In this document: positions 16,690-25,003 of the stretch, in pieces
Layout of the letters: every line of letters starts with the position of its first letter
Numbering within the stretch: the stretch's first letter is position 1
Assembly (NCBI RefSeq): GCF_036327005.1
Contig: NZ_JAUGZK010000006.1
Span: 62,001 to 126,000 of the forward strand
DNA length: 64,000 bases
From: Alkalimonas mucilaginosa
GTDB taxonomy: Bacteria; Pseudomonadota; Gammaproteobacteria; Enterobacterales; Alteromonadaceae
Direction: 5' to 3'
Notes under the pieces: generated by a model
The model's input: the letters and a program-made list of their open reading frames with translations, nothing else
What the model was told of the DNA's origin: nothing
The model's database searches: none
Program-made: the position numbers and the translations under genes

Positions 16690-17550
16690 TTACTCCTGTT
16701 CCGGAGTGGGCAACTGCATAAATTTAGCCACAAGTCGGGCAATTGTATCGCGCATTTCGCGGCGGTCAACAATCATATCAATGGCACCGTGATCCAGCAG
16801 GAATTCGCTGCGCTGGAAACCTTCCGGCAATTTTTCCCGCACGGTTTGCTCAATAACCCGCGGACCGGCAAAACCAATCAGTGCTTTGGGTTCACCAATA
16901 TTGATATCACCCAGCATGGCCAGACTGGCAGAAACACCCCCCATGGTTGGATCGGTCAGCACAGAAATATAAGGCAGCCCCTGCTCACTCAACTTGGCTA
17001 AAGCTGCGCTGGTTTTGGCCATCTGCATCAATGACAGTAAAGCTTCTTGCATCCGGGCACCGCCACTGGCAGAAAAGCAAATGTAAGGCACCCGATGCTC
17101 AATCGCGTACTCCACCCCTTTGACAAACTTGGCGCCCACTACAGAGGCCATGGAGCCGCCCATAAAGTTAAATTCAAAAGCAGACGCTACCACCGGCATG
17201 CCTTTAAGCTGACCATGCATTACCAACATAGCATCTTTTTCGCCGGTTTCTTTTTGTGCCGCGGTAATGCGATCTTTGTAACGCTTACTGTCTTTAAACT
17301 TCAGCAAATCCTGAGGTTCTAACTCTGCAGCCAGCTCTGTGGTACTGTTCGGATCCAGAAACATGGTAAGACGATCACGGGCACTGACTCTCATATGGTG
17401 ATCGCATTTCGGACAAACGCCCAGTTGTCGATCCAGATCGGCTTTGTACAATACCGCATCGCAGGAAGAACATTTGGTCCAGACGCCCTCAGGAATATTA
17501 CGGCGTGCAGAAGTCGAAGTACGGGGAAGGATCTTTTCTAACCAACTCAT
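16690..17550 (-). CDS. accD: Acetyl-CoA carboxylase carboxyltransferase subunit beta
   Basis: A 286-residue protein with an N-terminal four-Cys zinc ribbon (CSSC at 27-30 and CPKC at 46-49) and the crotonase-like carboxyltransferase core (SASGGARMQEALLSLMQMAKT, GGVSASLAMLGD). With AccA it transfers carboxyl from biotin to acetyl-CoA, giving malonyl-CoA for fatty acid synthesis. Confidence 0.97.
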   Translation of the reverse strand: MSWLEKILPRTSTSARRNIPEGVWTKCSSCDAVLYKADLDRQLGVCPKCDHHMRVSARDRLTMFLDPNSTTELAAELEPQDLLKFKDSKRYKDRITAAQKETGEKDAMLVMHGQLKGMPVVASAFEFNFMGGSMASVVGAKFVKGVEYAIEHRVPYICFSASGGARMQEALLSLMQMAKTSAALAKLSEQGLPYISVLTDPTMGGVSASLAMLGDINIGEPKALIGFAGPRVIEQTVREKLPEGFQRSEFLLDHGAIDMIVDRREMRDTIARLVAKFMQLPTPEQE

Positions 17551-17667
17551 ATCGATTCCTAATCAGCTTTTGGTTATTTAACCGGAAAGCCTTGCTTATT
17601 TGGTGTTAAATGCACCGAAATTCTGAAAAACGGTAGCTATTAAAGCATAAAAACGGCGTATGTTAAT

Positions 17668-17699
17668 ATAAAAAACTGGTCTTAGTAGTCAGTCCAGTT
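17668..17699 (-). terminator. Possible truA terminator
   Basis: Stem AACTGG (17694-17699 region on the other strand) with CCAGTT and T6 on the minus strand; it overlaps the truA stop codon. A weak stem with a 14-nt loop, so read-through into accD is possible. Confidence 0.5.
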
Positions 17700-18483
17700 G
17701 CGCAGGCAAAAACAATGGGCCTGGTGCAGACTGCGGCAACGCATAGCTTTCCGGGTAGTCTACCTCGACCAGATACAGACCTCCAGCTTTGGCTGTTGCC
17801 GCTGCCTTGGTACGATCTTTACCGGCCAGTAATTCAGCCAGCCATGTGACAGGCTGCCGCCCCATACCAACCTCCAACAAAGAGCCGGTAATATTTCGGA
17901 CCATATGATGCACAAAGGCATTGGCTTTGATATCCAGCACCACGTAAGGGCCGACCCGCTGCACCTTCAGATGATGCACAAAGCGGTTTGGGCTCTTTGA
18001 CTGGCACTGTATCGCCCGAAAAGCACTGAAGTCATGCTCACCAAGCAGGCATTGTCCGGCCTGATGCATACGTGCTGCATCCAGTGGCTGGTGGTAGTGG
18101 CTTAAGCCTGCCTGTAGAATTGCCGGCCGGTATCGCTGGTTAAGAATAATGTAGCGATAGCGCCTTGCCGTAGCAGCAAAGCGGGCATGAAAATATTCAG
18201 GCACCGCTTTGGCCCAACGCACACTGATACCTGCCGGTAAGTGGCTGTTGGTCCCCATTATCCAGCCTTTATCCGAACGTACGGCACTGCTATCAAAATG
18301 CACTACCTGCCCGGTCGCGTGCACCCCGGCATCAGTACGACCGGCACACTGAGTGAGTATTGGCTCATTGGCAACTTTTGACAAGGCCTGCTCCAGATGT
18401 TGCTGTACGCTGGCGACTTCCTGCTGACGTTGCCAGCCATAAAACTCCGAGCCATCGTATTCAATACCAAGCGCAATCCGCAT
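17689..18483 (-). CDS. truA: tRNA pseudouridine(38-40) synthase
   Basis: 264 residues from ATG 18483, chosen over 18519 because GAGGTGAGC lies directly before it and the protein then starts MRIALGIEYDG as in other TruA. The catalytic Asp51 is in GRTDAGVHA. TruA makes pseudouridine at positions 38-40 of the anticodon arm. Supraoperon position between fimV and accD is the common one in Alteromonadales and pseudomonads. Confidence 0.95.
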   Translation of the reverse strand: MRIALGIEYDGSEFYGWQRQQEVASVQQHLEQALSKVANEPILTQCAGRTDAGVHATGQVVHFDSSAVRSDKGWIMGTNSHLPAGISVRWAKAVPEYFHARFAATARRYRYIILNQRYRPAILQAGLSHYHQPLDAARMHQAGQCLLGEHDFSAFRAIQCQSKSPNRFVHHLKVQRVGPYVVLDIKANAFVHHMVRNITGSLLEVGMGRQPVTWLAELLAGKDRTKAAATAKAGGLYLVEVDYPESYALPQSAPGPLFLPAQLD

Positions 18484-18505
18484 GCTCACCTCATAAAAGA
18501 AACAT

Positions 18506-18538
18506 AAAAAACCAGGCAAGGTCGCAACCGCCTGGTTT
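18506..18538 (-). terminator. fimV terminator
   Basis: Stem AAACCAGGC / GCCTGGTTT with a 12-nt loop, followed on the minus strand by TTTTT. Confidence 0.85.
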
Positions 18539-18612
18539 AGTGATACAAGGATTATACCCTATGCAAGTAATCCCTGCCCAGCCATGCTAAGCGGACAGGG
18601 TTCCCGAGGGTA

Positions 18613-21138
18613 TTAGTCTTTTTTGGTGTTTGGATGCAACTGACTGACTTCCTGTTTAATCGCTTCCGGTGCATCCGAGTTCATCACCTCTTTGATGACT
18701 TGCTCTGCACTTTCGACATCATCCATTTCAAGATAGGCATGGATCAAATCCAACTGAGCTGCGTATTCATCATCCAATCCGGCCACGGCATCAAGCCCCG
18801 GCCCCTGCGGCTCATCTTCCAGCTCAGTATCAAACTCTGGCTCTTGCGGCTGCAGTGATTTGTCCGCCGCTTGAGCCAAAAGCTGGTCAATATCCTGAAA
18901 GTCGTCATCGGACACCAGGCGTTCAGTTGCGGTTGCTTCATCGGTAAGAGGCTCGGTTACATCCGGCGTGCCATCTTCATGCTCCGAGACTCGCTCCGCC
19001 ATTTGTTCCAGCTCGGACAGCAGTTGGTCGAAATCCGTTGTATCGTCATCATCCAGTTGGATCCCTTCGATGGCATCTTCGGACATATCCTCCGCTGGCT
19101 CTTGCTCTGCCAGAATGGCATCGTCAAAGTCGCCATCCGCTGTATATTCGGCTTCACTGGTGTCCGAGCCACTGGCAGGCTCTTCAGCACTCAGCTCCAG
19201 TTCAGGATACTGTTCCAGTACTTCACTCGGGTTTTCAACGGAGAGACTGGCGGCCGAAGGTGGCTGCACCGAGTTATCATCTTGCTCGGTCAGGTTTGGA
19301 GCTTCCTGTTCAGGCTCAACTGGCACATCCGATGGGAAATCATCTTCAAGATCCGCATAGTCATTCAGGTATTCAGCCTCCGTTGCAGCCTCCAGTTGCT
19401 GCTCTTCCAGCTCGTCAGAGCTGTCGCTGGTGCTGCTATCTGCTAATAAGGCGTCTATATCGGCATCATTCATGTCTTCATCAAAAGCATCGGTAGACAG
19501 CTCTTCTGCCAGTTCCTGCTCTGGTGGCATCGTTTGCTCATCCAGCTCCTGCTCCAGACTTTCTTCAACCAGACTTTCAGCAAATGCATCCAGCTCTGTA
19601 CTGTTAAATTGTACCAGTTCTGTATCTGCAGTTTCTGTGGGTTCATCCGCCAGTAAATCCGTCAGATCTGCCGACAGCTCCTGCTCTGGTGAAAAGTCAG
19701 TGTCAGAAACCAAATCCTCTGCTAAGCCCTCAATTTCCGGCTGTTCCTGGTCGGTCTCAAGCTCTGTATCTATCCCGGCCGTGAGCTCCTGATCCGTCAT
19801 GAGCTCCTGTTCGTCTTCTGGAATATCCAGCTCAATTTCTTCCAGCAGCTCATCCTCCAGCTCATCCGAAGTATCATCCAGCACGGACTCAGTCTCATCA
19901 GACTCTGCAAATAAGGAGTCGAGATCGCTGCCAGATAAGATATTATCCGGATCAAAGGCATCCGAAGCATCAGCCTCATCCAGCTCAGTAGTTCCTGCTG
20001 AGGCAGTATCTGAGGACAAATCTGTGTCGAGTAACGAATCATCATCCAACAAGGCATCATCGTCATCAAACAAACTATCCTCCTGGATGCTGCTATCATC
20101 CAACAGCACTTCATCATCCAGCAGATCATCCGTTAAATCGACCGGACTATCGTCCATCTCTTCATTAAAGGCATCATCCAGCAACGAGTCGTCCAGGCTA
20201 AACAAGGAGTCGTCAATATCCAGATTGTCATCGACCTCAGGCAATGGCGATTGGTAGTTCGCCGCCGTTTTAGGCTCGGAGGTAGCGGCTTCGATAGTTG
20301 CCTCAGCACGCTTACTACGCCGCTTAATCCAAAATAGTAAACCCAGCAATACACCCAGTGCAGGCACCGATGCAGACAACACCCAAAATGCCGGATTGGC
20401 GGCAAGCTGTTGCCAGGATGCGGCAAAGCCACGCTCAGCATCCGCTTCCAACTGAGCTTGCTGCTGTGCCATCCACTCGGCTTGCAAACGGACCATCTGT
20501 TCCAGCTCACGCTGCATTTCGGCATCTTGTGCCATCTGTTCTTTCAGCGCATCCAACTGCTGCTGTAGCGATCCCAGGCTATGCTTTAAGCTTTGGTTGT
20601 CTTCCATAATGCTTTCAACCAACAACATAGACTCGCCAAAGCGGTGGCGAAGTTGCTGCAGCTGTTGTTGCTGCTCTTGCTCCAACCGCTCGACGGCTTG
20701 CTGCAATTGCTGGCTGGGCGCTTCTGCCGCAGGTTCGGCTGCAGTTTGTCTGGCCGCTCGCATCCGGCGGGCCCAGCTTTCATCATCGGCACTTGATTTT
20801 TGCCGGGCTACGGCAGGGTCGACAGCACGGATCTCACGTAAATTAGGCACTTCCAACATGGCGCCTGTACGTAGATGGTTGAAATTATTATCTAAAAAAG
20901 CATGTGGATTTTTCAGGTACAGGGCATACATCACCTGATACATATCCGTACCCTCGGGCTGCACTTGCTGCGCCAGCCGCCATAAGGTATCTGTCGGTGT
21001 AATTGGCCCTAATTGCTGCAGACGACTTTGCTGATCCGTAGCTCTGGGCCCACGAATGCTGGTGCCGCCATCACTGGCGACAGCAAGTGTCGAAATATTG
21101 ACAAGACAAATCAGAAAAAGAATTCGCCAGAGCTGCAT
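18613..21138 (-). CDS. fimV: FimV-family polar hub protein
   Basis: An 841-residue protein. Residues 1-21 form a signal peptide; a LysM-like periplasmic domain follows (PTDTLWRLAQQV to GAMLEVPNL, about 48-98); a Gln-rich coiled coil spans about 130-235; a single membrane helix (about 247-268, AFWVLSASVPALGVLLGLLFW region) ends in KRRSKR. The cytoplasmic part, about 290-785, is a very acidic low-complexity stretch rich in Asp/Glu/Leu/Ser (DDSLLDD-like units). The C-terminus (about 795-835) is the FimV TPR-like domain LDLIHAYLEMDDVESAEQVIKEV. FimV/HubP proteins organise cell-pole machinery such as type IV pili, flagella and chemotaxis. Confidence 0.93.
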   Translation of the reverse strand: MQLWRILFLICLVNISTLAVASDGGTSIRGPRATDQQSRLQQLGPITPTDTLWRLAQQVQPEGTDMYQVMYALYLKNPHAFLDNNFNHLRTGAMLEVPNLREIRAVDPAVARQKSSADDESWARRMRAARQTAAEPAAEAPSQQLQQAVERLEQEQQQQLQQLRHRFGESMLLVESIMEDNQSLKHSLGSLQQQLDALKEQMAQDAEMQRELEQMVRLQAEWMAQQQAQLEADAERGFAASWQQLAANPAFWVLSASVPALGVLLGLLFWIKRRSKRAEATIEAATSEPKTAANYQSPLPEVDDNLDIDDSLFSLDDSLLDDAFNEEMDDSPVDLTDDLLDDEVLLDDSSIQEDSLFDDDDALLDDDSLLDTDLSSDTASAGTTELDEADASDAFDPDNILSGSDLDSLFAESDETESVLDDTSDELEDELLEEIELDIPEDEQELMTDQELTAGIDTELETDQEQPEIEGLAEDLVSDTDFSPEQELSADLTDLLADEPTETADTELVQFNSTELDAFAESLVEESLEQELDEQTMPPEQELAEELSTDAFDEDMNDADIDALLADSSTSDSSDELEEQQLEAATEAEYLNDYADLEDDFPSDVPVEPEQEAPNLTEQDDNSVQPPSAASLSVENPSEVLEQYPELELSAEEPASGSDTSEAEYTADGDFDDAILAEQEPAEDMSEDAIEGIQLDDDDTTDFDQLLSELEQMAERVSEHEDGTPDVTEPLTDEATATERLVSDDDFQDIDQLLAQAADKSLQPQEPEFDTELEDEPQGPGLDAVAGLDDEYAAQLDLIHAYLEMDDVESAEQVIKEVMNSDAPEAIKQEVSQLHPNTKKD

Positions 21139-21332
21139 GTATGCTTCCTAATCCAACCGGCCGGGCCGGGGTTTACCAGGGAATCACTGCTTTCCCACCG
21201 CCACGGAATAATTCCCGCATCGAATGCTTACTAATCGTTGACAGAACCTATGCAAACACCATTCCATCCGTTCTTTAACGGCACTATAAAACAGAACTTA
21301 AGTTGCTGCCAGCCAAGCGACAGCTGCAGACC

Positions 21333-21362
21333 AAAAAAAAGCCAACACAAGGTCGGCTTTTT
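21333..21362 (-). terminator. asd terminator
   Basis: Stem AAAAGCC / GGCTTTT with T8 on the minus strand, 20 nt after the asd stop. The rest of 21139-21302 holds the fimV leader; a -10-like TATAGT lies near 21284. Confidence 0.85.
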
Positions 21363-21380
21363 CATGCTCAGATCCAGAGC

Positions 21381-22400
21381 TTACAGGTAGTCACGGATCA
21401 AGTGCTCAGCAATCTGAATGCTATTGGTCGCTGCACCCTTGCGGATGTTGTCTGCCACCACCCACAGATTAAGTCCCAGCTCATGCGAAATATCCTTACG
21501 CACCCGCCCGACAAAGACTTCATCATGACCAGCCGCATGGCTGACCTGAGTTGGGAAATCCTCGTTTTGCTCCAGCAACACCACACCAGGCGCATTGGCC
21601 AGCAACACCTTGGCCTGCTCAGCATCAAGCGGCTGGCGGGTTTCAATGTGAACGGCTTCGGCATGACCATAAAAAGCCGGTACCCGAACCGCAGTAGCAT
21701 TGACCGCTATGCTGTCATCCCCAAAGATTTTCTGGGTTTCCCAGTGCATCTTCATCTCTTCTTTGGTGTAGTCATTGTCCAGGAACACATCGATTTGCGG
21801 AATCACATTAAAAGCGATTTGACGACTAAACTGACCTTTTTCTTCAATAGGACGGCCATTCATTAACTGAGCCGTTTCATGCGCCAGCGCTTCCACCGCC
21901 TGCTGGCCTGCACCACTGACCGACTGATACGTAGCCACATTAATACGGCTGATGCCAACAGCATCGTAAATCGGTTTCAATGCCACCAACATCTGAATCG
22001 TAGAGCAATTCGGATTGGCGATAATATTGCGGTTGCGAAAATCTGCCAAAGCAGCTGCATTCACCTCTGGCACCACCAGCGGAATATCCGCCTCGTAACG
22101 GTAATGCGAGGTATTGTCGATCACCACACAACCGGCATCCGCTGCCTTAGGGGCATACTTCGCTGATACACTGCCGCCTGCTGAGAACAAGCCAATTTGA
22201 GCCTGTGTCCAGTCAAATTGCTCAACATCCAGTACGGTTACCTTTTTACCACGGAAAGTGACCTTGCTGCCGGCAGAGCGACTGCTGGCCAAAGGGAATA
22301 ATTGATTGACTGGAAAGTCACGCTGTTCCAGAAGTTCGATTAAGTGCTGACCAACCAGGCCGGTAGCACCCAAAACGGCAACATTGTACTGCTGAGCCAT
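21381..22400 (-). CDS. asd: Aspartate-semialdehyde dehydrogenase
   Basis: A 339-residue enzyme with NADP motif GATGLVGQ at 11-18, the catalytic Cys132 in NPNCSTIQM, and QSVSGAGQQAVEAL. It reduces aspartyl phosphate to the semialdehyde, feeding lysine, diaminopimelate, threonine and methionine. At this spot E. coli has usg, an asd relative without the catalytic Cys; here the Cys is present, so a working enzyme is called. It follows pdxB by 30 nt. Confidence 0.94.
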   Translation of the reverse strand: MAQQYNVAVLGATGLVGQHLIELLEQRDFPVNQLFPLASSRSAGSKVTFRGKKVTVLDVEQFDWTQAQIGLFSAGGSVSAKYAPKAADAGCVVIDNTSHYRYEADIPLVVPEVNAAALADFRNRNIIANPNCSTIQMLVALKPIYDAVGISRINVATYQSVSGAGQQAVEALAHETAQLMNGRPIEEKGQFSRQIAFNVIPQIDVFLDNDYTKEEMKMHWETQKIFGDDSIAVNATAVRVPAFYGHAEAVHIETRQPLDAEQAKVLLANAPGVVLLEQNEDFPTQVSHAAGHDEVFVGRVRKDISHELGLNLWVVADNIRKGAATNSIQIAEHLIRDYL

Positions 22401-22430
22401 AGTATCTCTTCCTCTTCTTGCTAATGCTCG

Positions 22431-23546
22431 CTATGTTCGGCTAAAGCCAATTTGATACAGCCAGTCAGGCACCCCTGCCCCTGACAGCTGAATGGTGCTG
22501 CATTCGCGCCGGGCTGGATAATTCTTTCTGAGCCAGTCAAACCCTTGCTTGTGAATGTGATGACGTAATAATGCGTCATCCCGTCGTACATCATATACCA
22601 ATCTGAACAGATTTTGGACATCTGGAAGCCCAAAATTTTCAGTTATTTGCACTGCAGAGATTGCAGGTCTCGGACAAAAGTCGTCAAGCTTGTGTTGGAC
22701 AGGTATTGCCAACTGCCGGCACAGTTGCTGATACAGGTATTCGGTGCCCCTGGCTTTGCCTTCCAGGCTATGACCTGCAATATGAGCTGTCGCAATATCC
22801 AGATAAGGTAACAATGGTAATAAAATAGCCGGCTCCTGCTCCCAGACATCCAGTACCAACGGTCGCTGCCCACCACTTTGTGCCTCAGCCAGCAATGCCT
22901 GATTATCAAACACAGCACCACGGCATGCATTTAATAAGGCACAATCCGGTTTTAGTTGCTGCAAGCTGGCAGCATTCACCAGATGATGGGTCGGGTAAGG
23001 CCCAGAAGTGCTATGGGGTACATGAAAACTCAGTACATCGGCCTGCGCAATGATAGTTTCAAAAGCCAGGTGTGGGAAATCCGGCTCTTGCTCTGCTCGT
23101 ATCGGATCGCACAGCAGTACCTGGCAACCCAGCAACTGCAGCACCTCGGTCAGAGCCTGACCAATAGCGCCTACACCAACGATACCAATCACTTTATCGG
23201 TTAATGACCACTGATAACGTTCAGCCAAACAGAACAGGCTGCTTAGGATGTATTCAACCACGGCTCTGGCATTGCAGCCTGGCGCACTGCTAAAAGCAAT
23301 GTTCTGCCTGGCCAGATACGCCAGATCAATGTGATCGGTACCAATGGTGGCAGTACCCACAAAGCGTAACCGTGTTGCTCTTGCCAGCAGATCCTGGGTC
23401 ACTGCTGTAATGGAACGCACCAGCAACACATCGGCATCGTGCAATTGCTCTGGCTGCACAGAGCGCCCCGCAAACATACGAACCTCACCCAAGCCGGCAA
23501 AAAACTGCTCGGCATACGGCATGTTGTCATCGGCATAAATGATCAT
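22431..23546 (-). CDS. pdxB: Erythronate-4-phosphate dehydrogenase
   Basis: 371 residues from ATG 23546, preceded at good distance by AAGGAG; the upstream ATG at 23567 has no ribosome site. A D-2-hydroxyacid dehydrogenase: NAD motif GVGAIGQAL, catalytic Arg in NACRGAVFDN, Glu in DVWEQEP, His in AHIAGHSLEGK. The C-terminal PdxB dimerisation region is present. It oxidises 4-phosphoerythronate in the DXP-dependent vitamin B6 pathway. Confidence 0.95.
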   Translation of the reverse strand: MIIYADDNMPYAEQFFAGLGEVRMFAGRSVQPEQLHDADVLLVRSITAVTQDLLARATRLRFVGTATIGTDHIDLAYLARQNIAFSSAPGCNARAVVEYILSSLFCLAERYQWSLTDKVIGIVGVGAIGQALTEVLQLLGCQVLLCDPIRAEQEPDFPHLAFETIIAQADVLSFHVPHSTSGPYPTHHLVNAASLQQLKPDCALLNACRGAVFDNQALLAEAQSGGQRPLVLDVWEQEPAILLPLLPYLDIATAHIAGHSLEGKARGTEYLYQQLCRQLAIPVQHKLDDFCPRPAISAVQITENFGLPDVQNLFRLVYDVRRDDALLRHHIHKQGFDWLRKNYPARRECSTIQLSGAGVPDWLYQIGFSRT

Positions 23547-23567
23547 CAGGGCTTGCTCCTTGCGCAT

Positions 23568-23597
23568 AAAAAAACCACCGGCCAGCGGTGGTTTTTT
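23568..23597 (-). terminator. fabB terminator
   Basis: Stem AAAACCACCG / CGGTGGTTTT with T7 on the minus strand, between fabB and pdxB. The T-run ends 22 nt before the pdxB start. Confidence 0.88.
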
Positions 23598-23619
23598 CGA
23601 AAAGTCACCTGTGGCTATT

Positions 23620-24834
23620 CTACCCCTGGTAGCGTTTCATCACCAGCGTTGCATTGGTTCCACCAAAACCAAAGCTGTTTGACATCACGGTATTCAGCTC
23701 GCATTGGGTCATGTTGGTTACGATGTTCAAACCTGCTGCCGCTTCATCCAGTTGCTCGATATTGATCGAAGGTGCCACAAACTGGTGTTTCAGCATCAGT
23801 AAGGAGTATATCGCCTCATGCACGCCGGCAGCACCCAGTGAATGGCCAGTCATGGCTTTGGTTGCACTGATAGCTGGCGACTGACCAGCAAAAACTTGCT
23901 GAATCGCAGCCAGCTCTTTGACATCCCCTACCGGGGTACTGGTGCCATGCGTATTGACGTAATCGATCGGGCCATCCAGCTGTTGCATGGCCATCTGCAT
24001 GCAGCGTACCGCGCCTTCACCGCTTGGGGCAACCATATCAAAGCCATCCGAGGTAGCGCCGTACCCTACCACTTCGGCAATAATAGTAGCACCGCGTGCC
24101 AACGCATGTTCCAGCTCTTCTACTACCACCATGCCACCGCCACCACTAATGACAAAACCATCACGATTCGCGTCGTAGGTACGGGAAGCTTTTTCCGGCG
24201 TCTCGTTGTATTTGGTGGACAAAGCTCCCATCGCATCAAACTCCATCGCAAGCGTCCAATGCAGCTCTTCGCCACCACCGGCAAAAACGATGTCTTGCTT
24301 GCCCAGTTGGATCAGTTCGACGGCGTGACCAATACAGTGAGCACTGGTGGCACAGGCAGAACTGATGGAGTAATTAACGCCCTTGATTTTAAACGGGGTA
24401 GCCAGACAGGCGGAGCAGGTACTGGCCATGGTTTTAGGCACCGCATAAGGACCAACCCGCTTGACACCTTTTTCACGCAAAATATCTGCCGCTTCCACCT
24501 GGGTTTTGGACGAGGCTCCGCCAGAACCAGCCACCAGGCCAATGCGGGGGTCTGATATCTGCTCGGCAGTCAGGCCGGCATCGGCCATAGCTTCTTGCAT
24601 GGCGATGTAGGCATAGGCAGAGGCATCCGCCATAAAGCGCATGGCTTTGCGATCAATCAGGCTGGAAGGATCAATTTTCAGATCACCCCAGACCTGTGAA
24701 CGTAAGCCCATATCGGCAAACTCCTGAGAAAAAGTGATGCCTGAGCGTCCAGCCTGCAGCGATGCCAACACTTCCTGCTGATTGTTGCCAATGCTGGACA
24801 CGATGCCCATGCCGGTTATTACGGCTCTTTTCAT
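23620..24834 (-). CDS. fabB: 3-oxoacyl-ACP synthase I
   Basis: A 404-residue condensing enzyme. The Cys-His-His triad is visible: Cys161 in SSACATSAHC, His in NTHGTSTPVGD and His in MTGHSLGAAG; the glycine-rich C-terminal NSFGFGGTNA is typical. FabB is needed for elongation in unsaturated fatty acid synthesis. It is divergent from mnmC as in E. coli. A 17-bp palindrome sits between its -10 and its start codon. Confidence 0.96.
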   Translation of the reverse strand: MKRAVITGMGIVSSIGNNQQEVLASLQAGRSGITFSQEFADMGLRSQVWGDLKIDPSSLIDRKAMRFMADASAYAYIAMQEAMADAGLTAEQISDPRIGLVAGSGGASSKTQVEAADILREKGVKRVGPYAVPKTMASTCSACLATPFKIKGVNYSISSACATSAHCIGHAVELIQLGKQDIVFAGGGEELHWTLAMEFDAMGALSTKYNETPEKASRTYDANRDGFVISGGGGMVVVEELEHALARGATIIAEVVGYGATSDGFDMVAPSGEGAVRCMQMAMQQLDGPIDYVNTHGTSTPVGDVKELAAIQQVFAGQSPAISATKAMTGHSLGAAGVHEAIYSLLMLKHQFVAPSINIEQLDEAAAGLNIVTNMTQCELNTVMSNSFGFGGTNATLVMKRYQG

Positions 24835-24849
24835 GGTTTACTCCTGTCA

Positions 24850-24866
24850 CGGTACTCGCAGTACCG
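24850..24866 (-). promoter_or_regulatory. Palindromic operator candidate before fabB
   Basis: CGGTACT-CGC-AGTACCG, a perfect 7-bp inverted repeat 16 nt before the fabB start and downstream of a -10-like TATAGT (about 24880-24885). FabR-type TetR repressors of fabB use GTAC-containing half-sites in E. coli, but the match is partial, so the cognate factor is unknown. Confidence 0.5.
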
Positions 24867-25003
24867 ACCCTGATTGCACTATAATTTGTGGCTATTTTAC
24901 GAATTTTTGCCTGCCAAGTGGTCCGCTTTCAGCGAACACCTGTACACTGACGGCTATTTTGTCGTCTTGGCAGCAAAACTACAAGTATTTTGCCAGGGTT
25001 CTG

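Noticed and set aside
18968..20257. Ser-rich plus-strand ORFs opposite fimV
   Set aside because: Complement of the Asp/Glu-rich tract gives Ser/Val-rich frames; fimV has start, signal peptide and domains.
21381..22400. usg-type inactive Asd paralogue
   Set aside because: The catalytic Cys132 and neighbouring residues are present.
24782..25003. 74-residue N-terminal extension of MnmC
   Set aside because: It would overlap fabB and its control region and has no match to the family.
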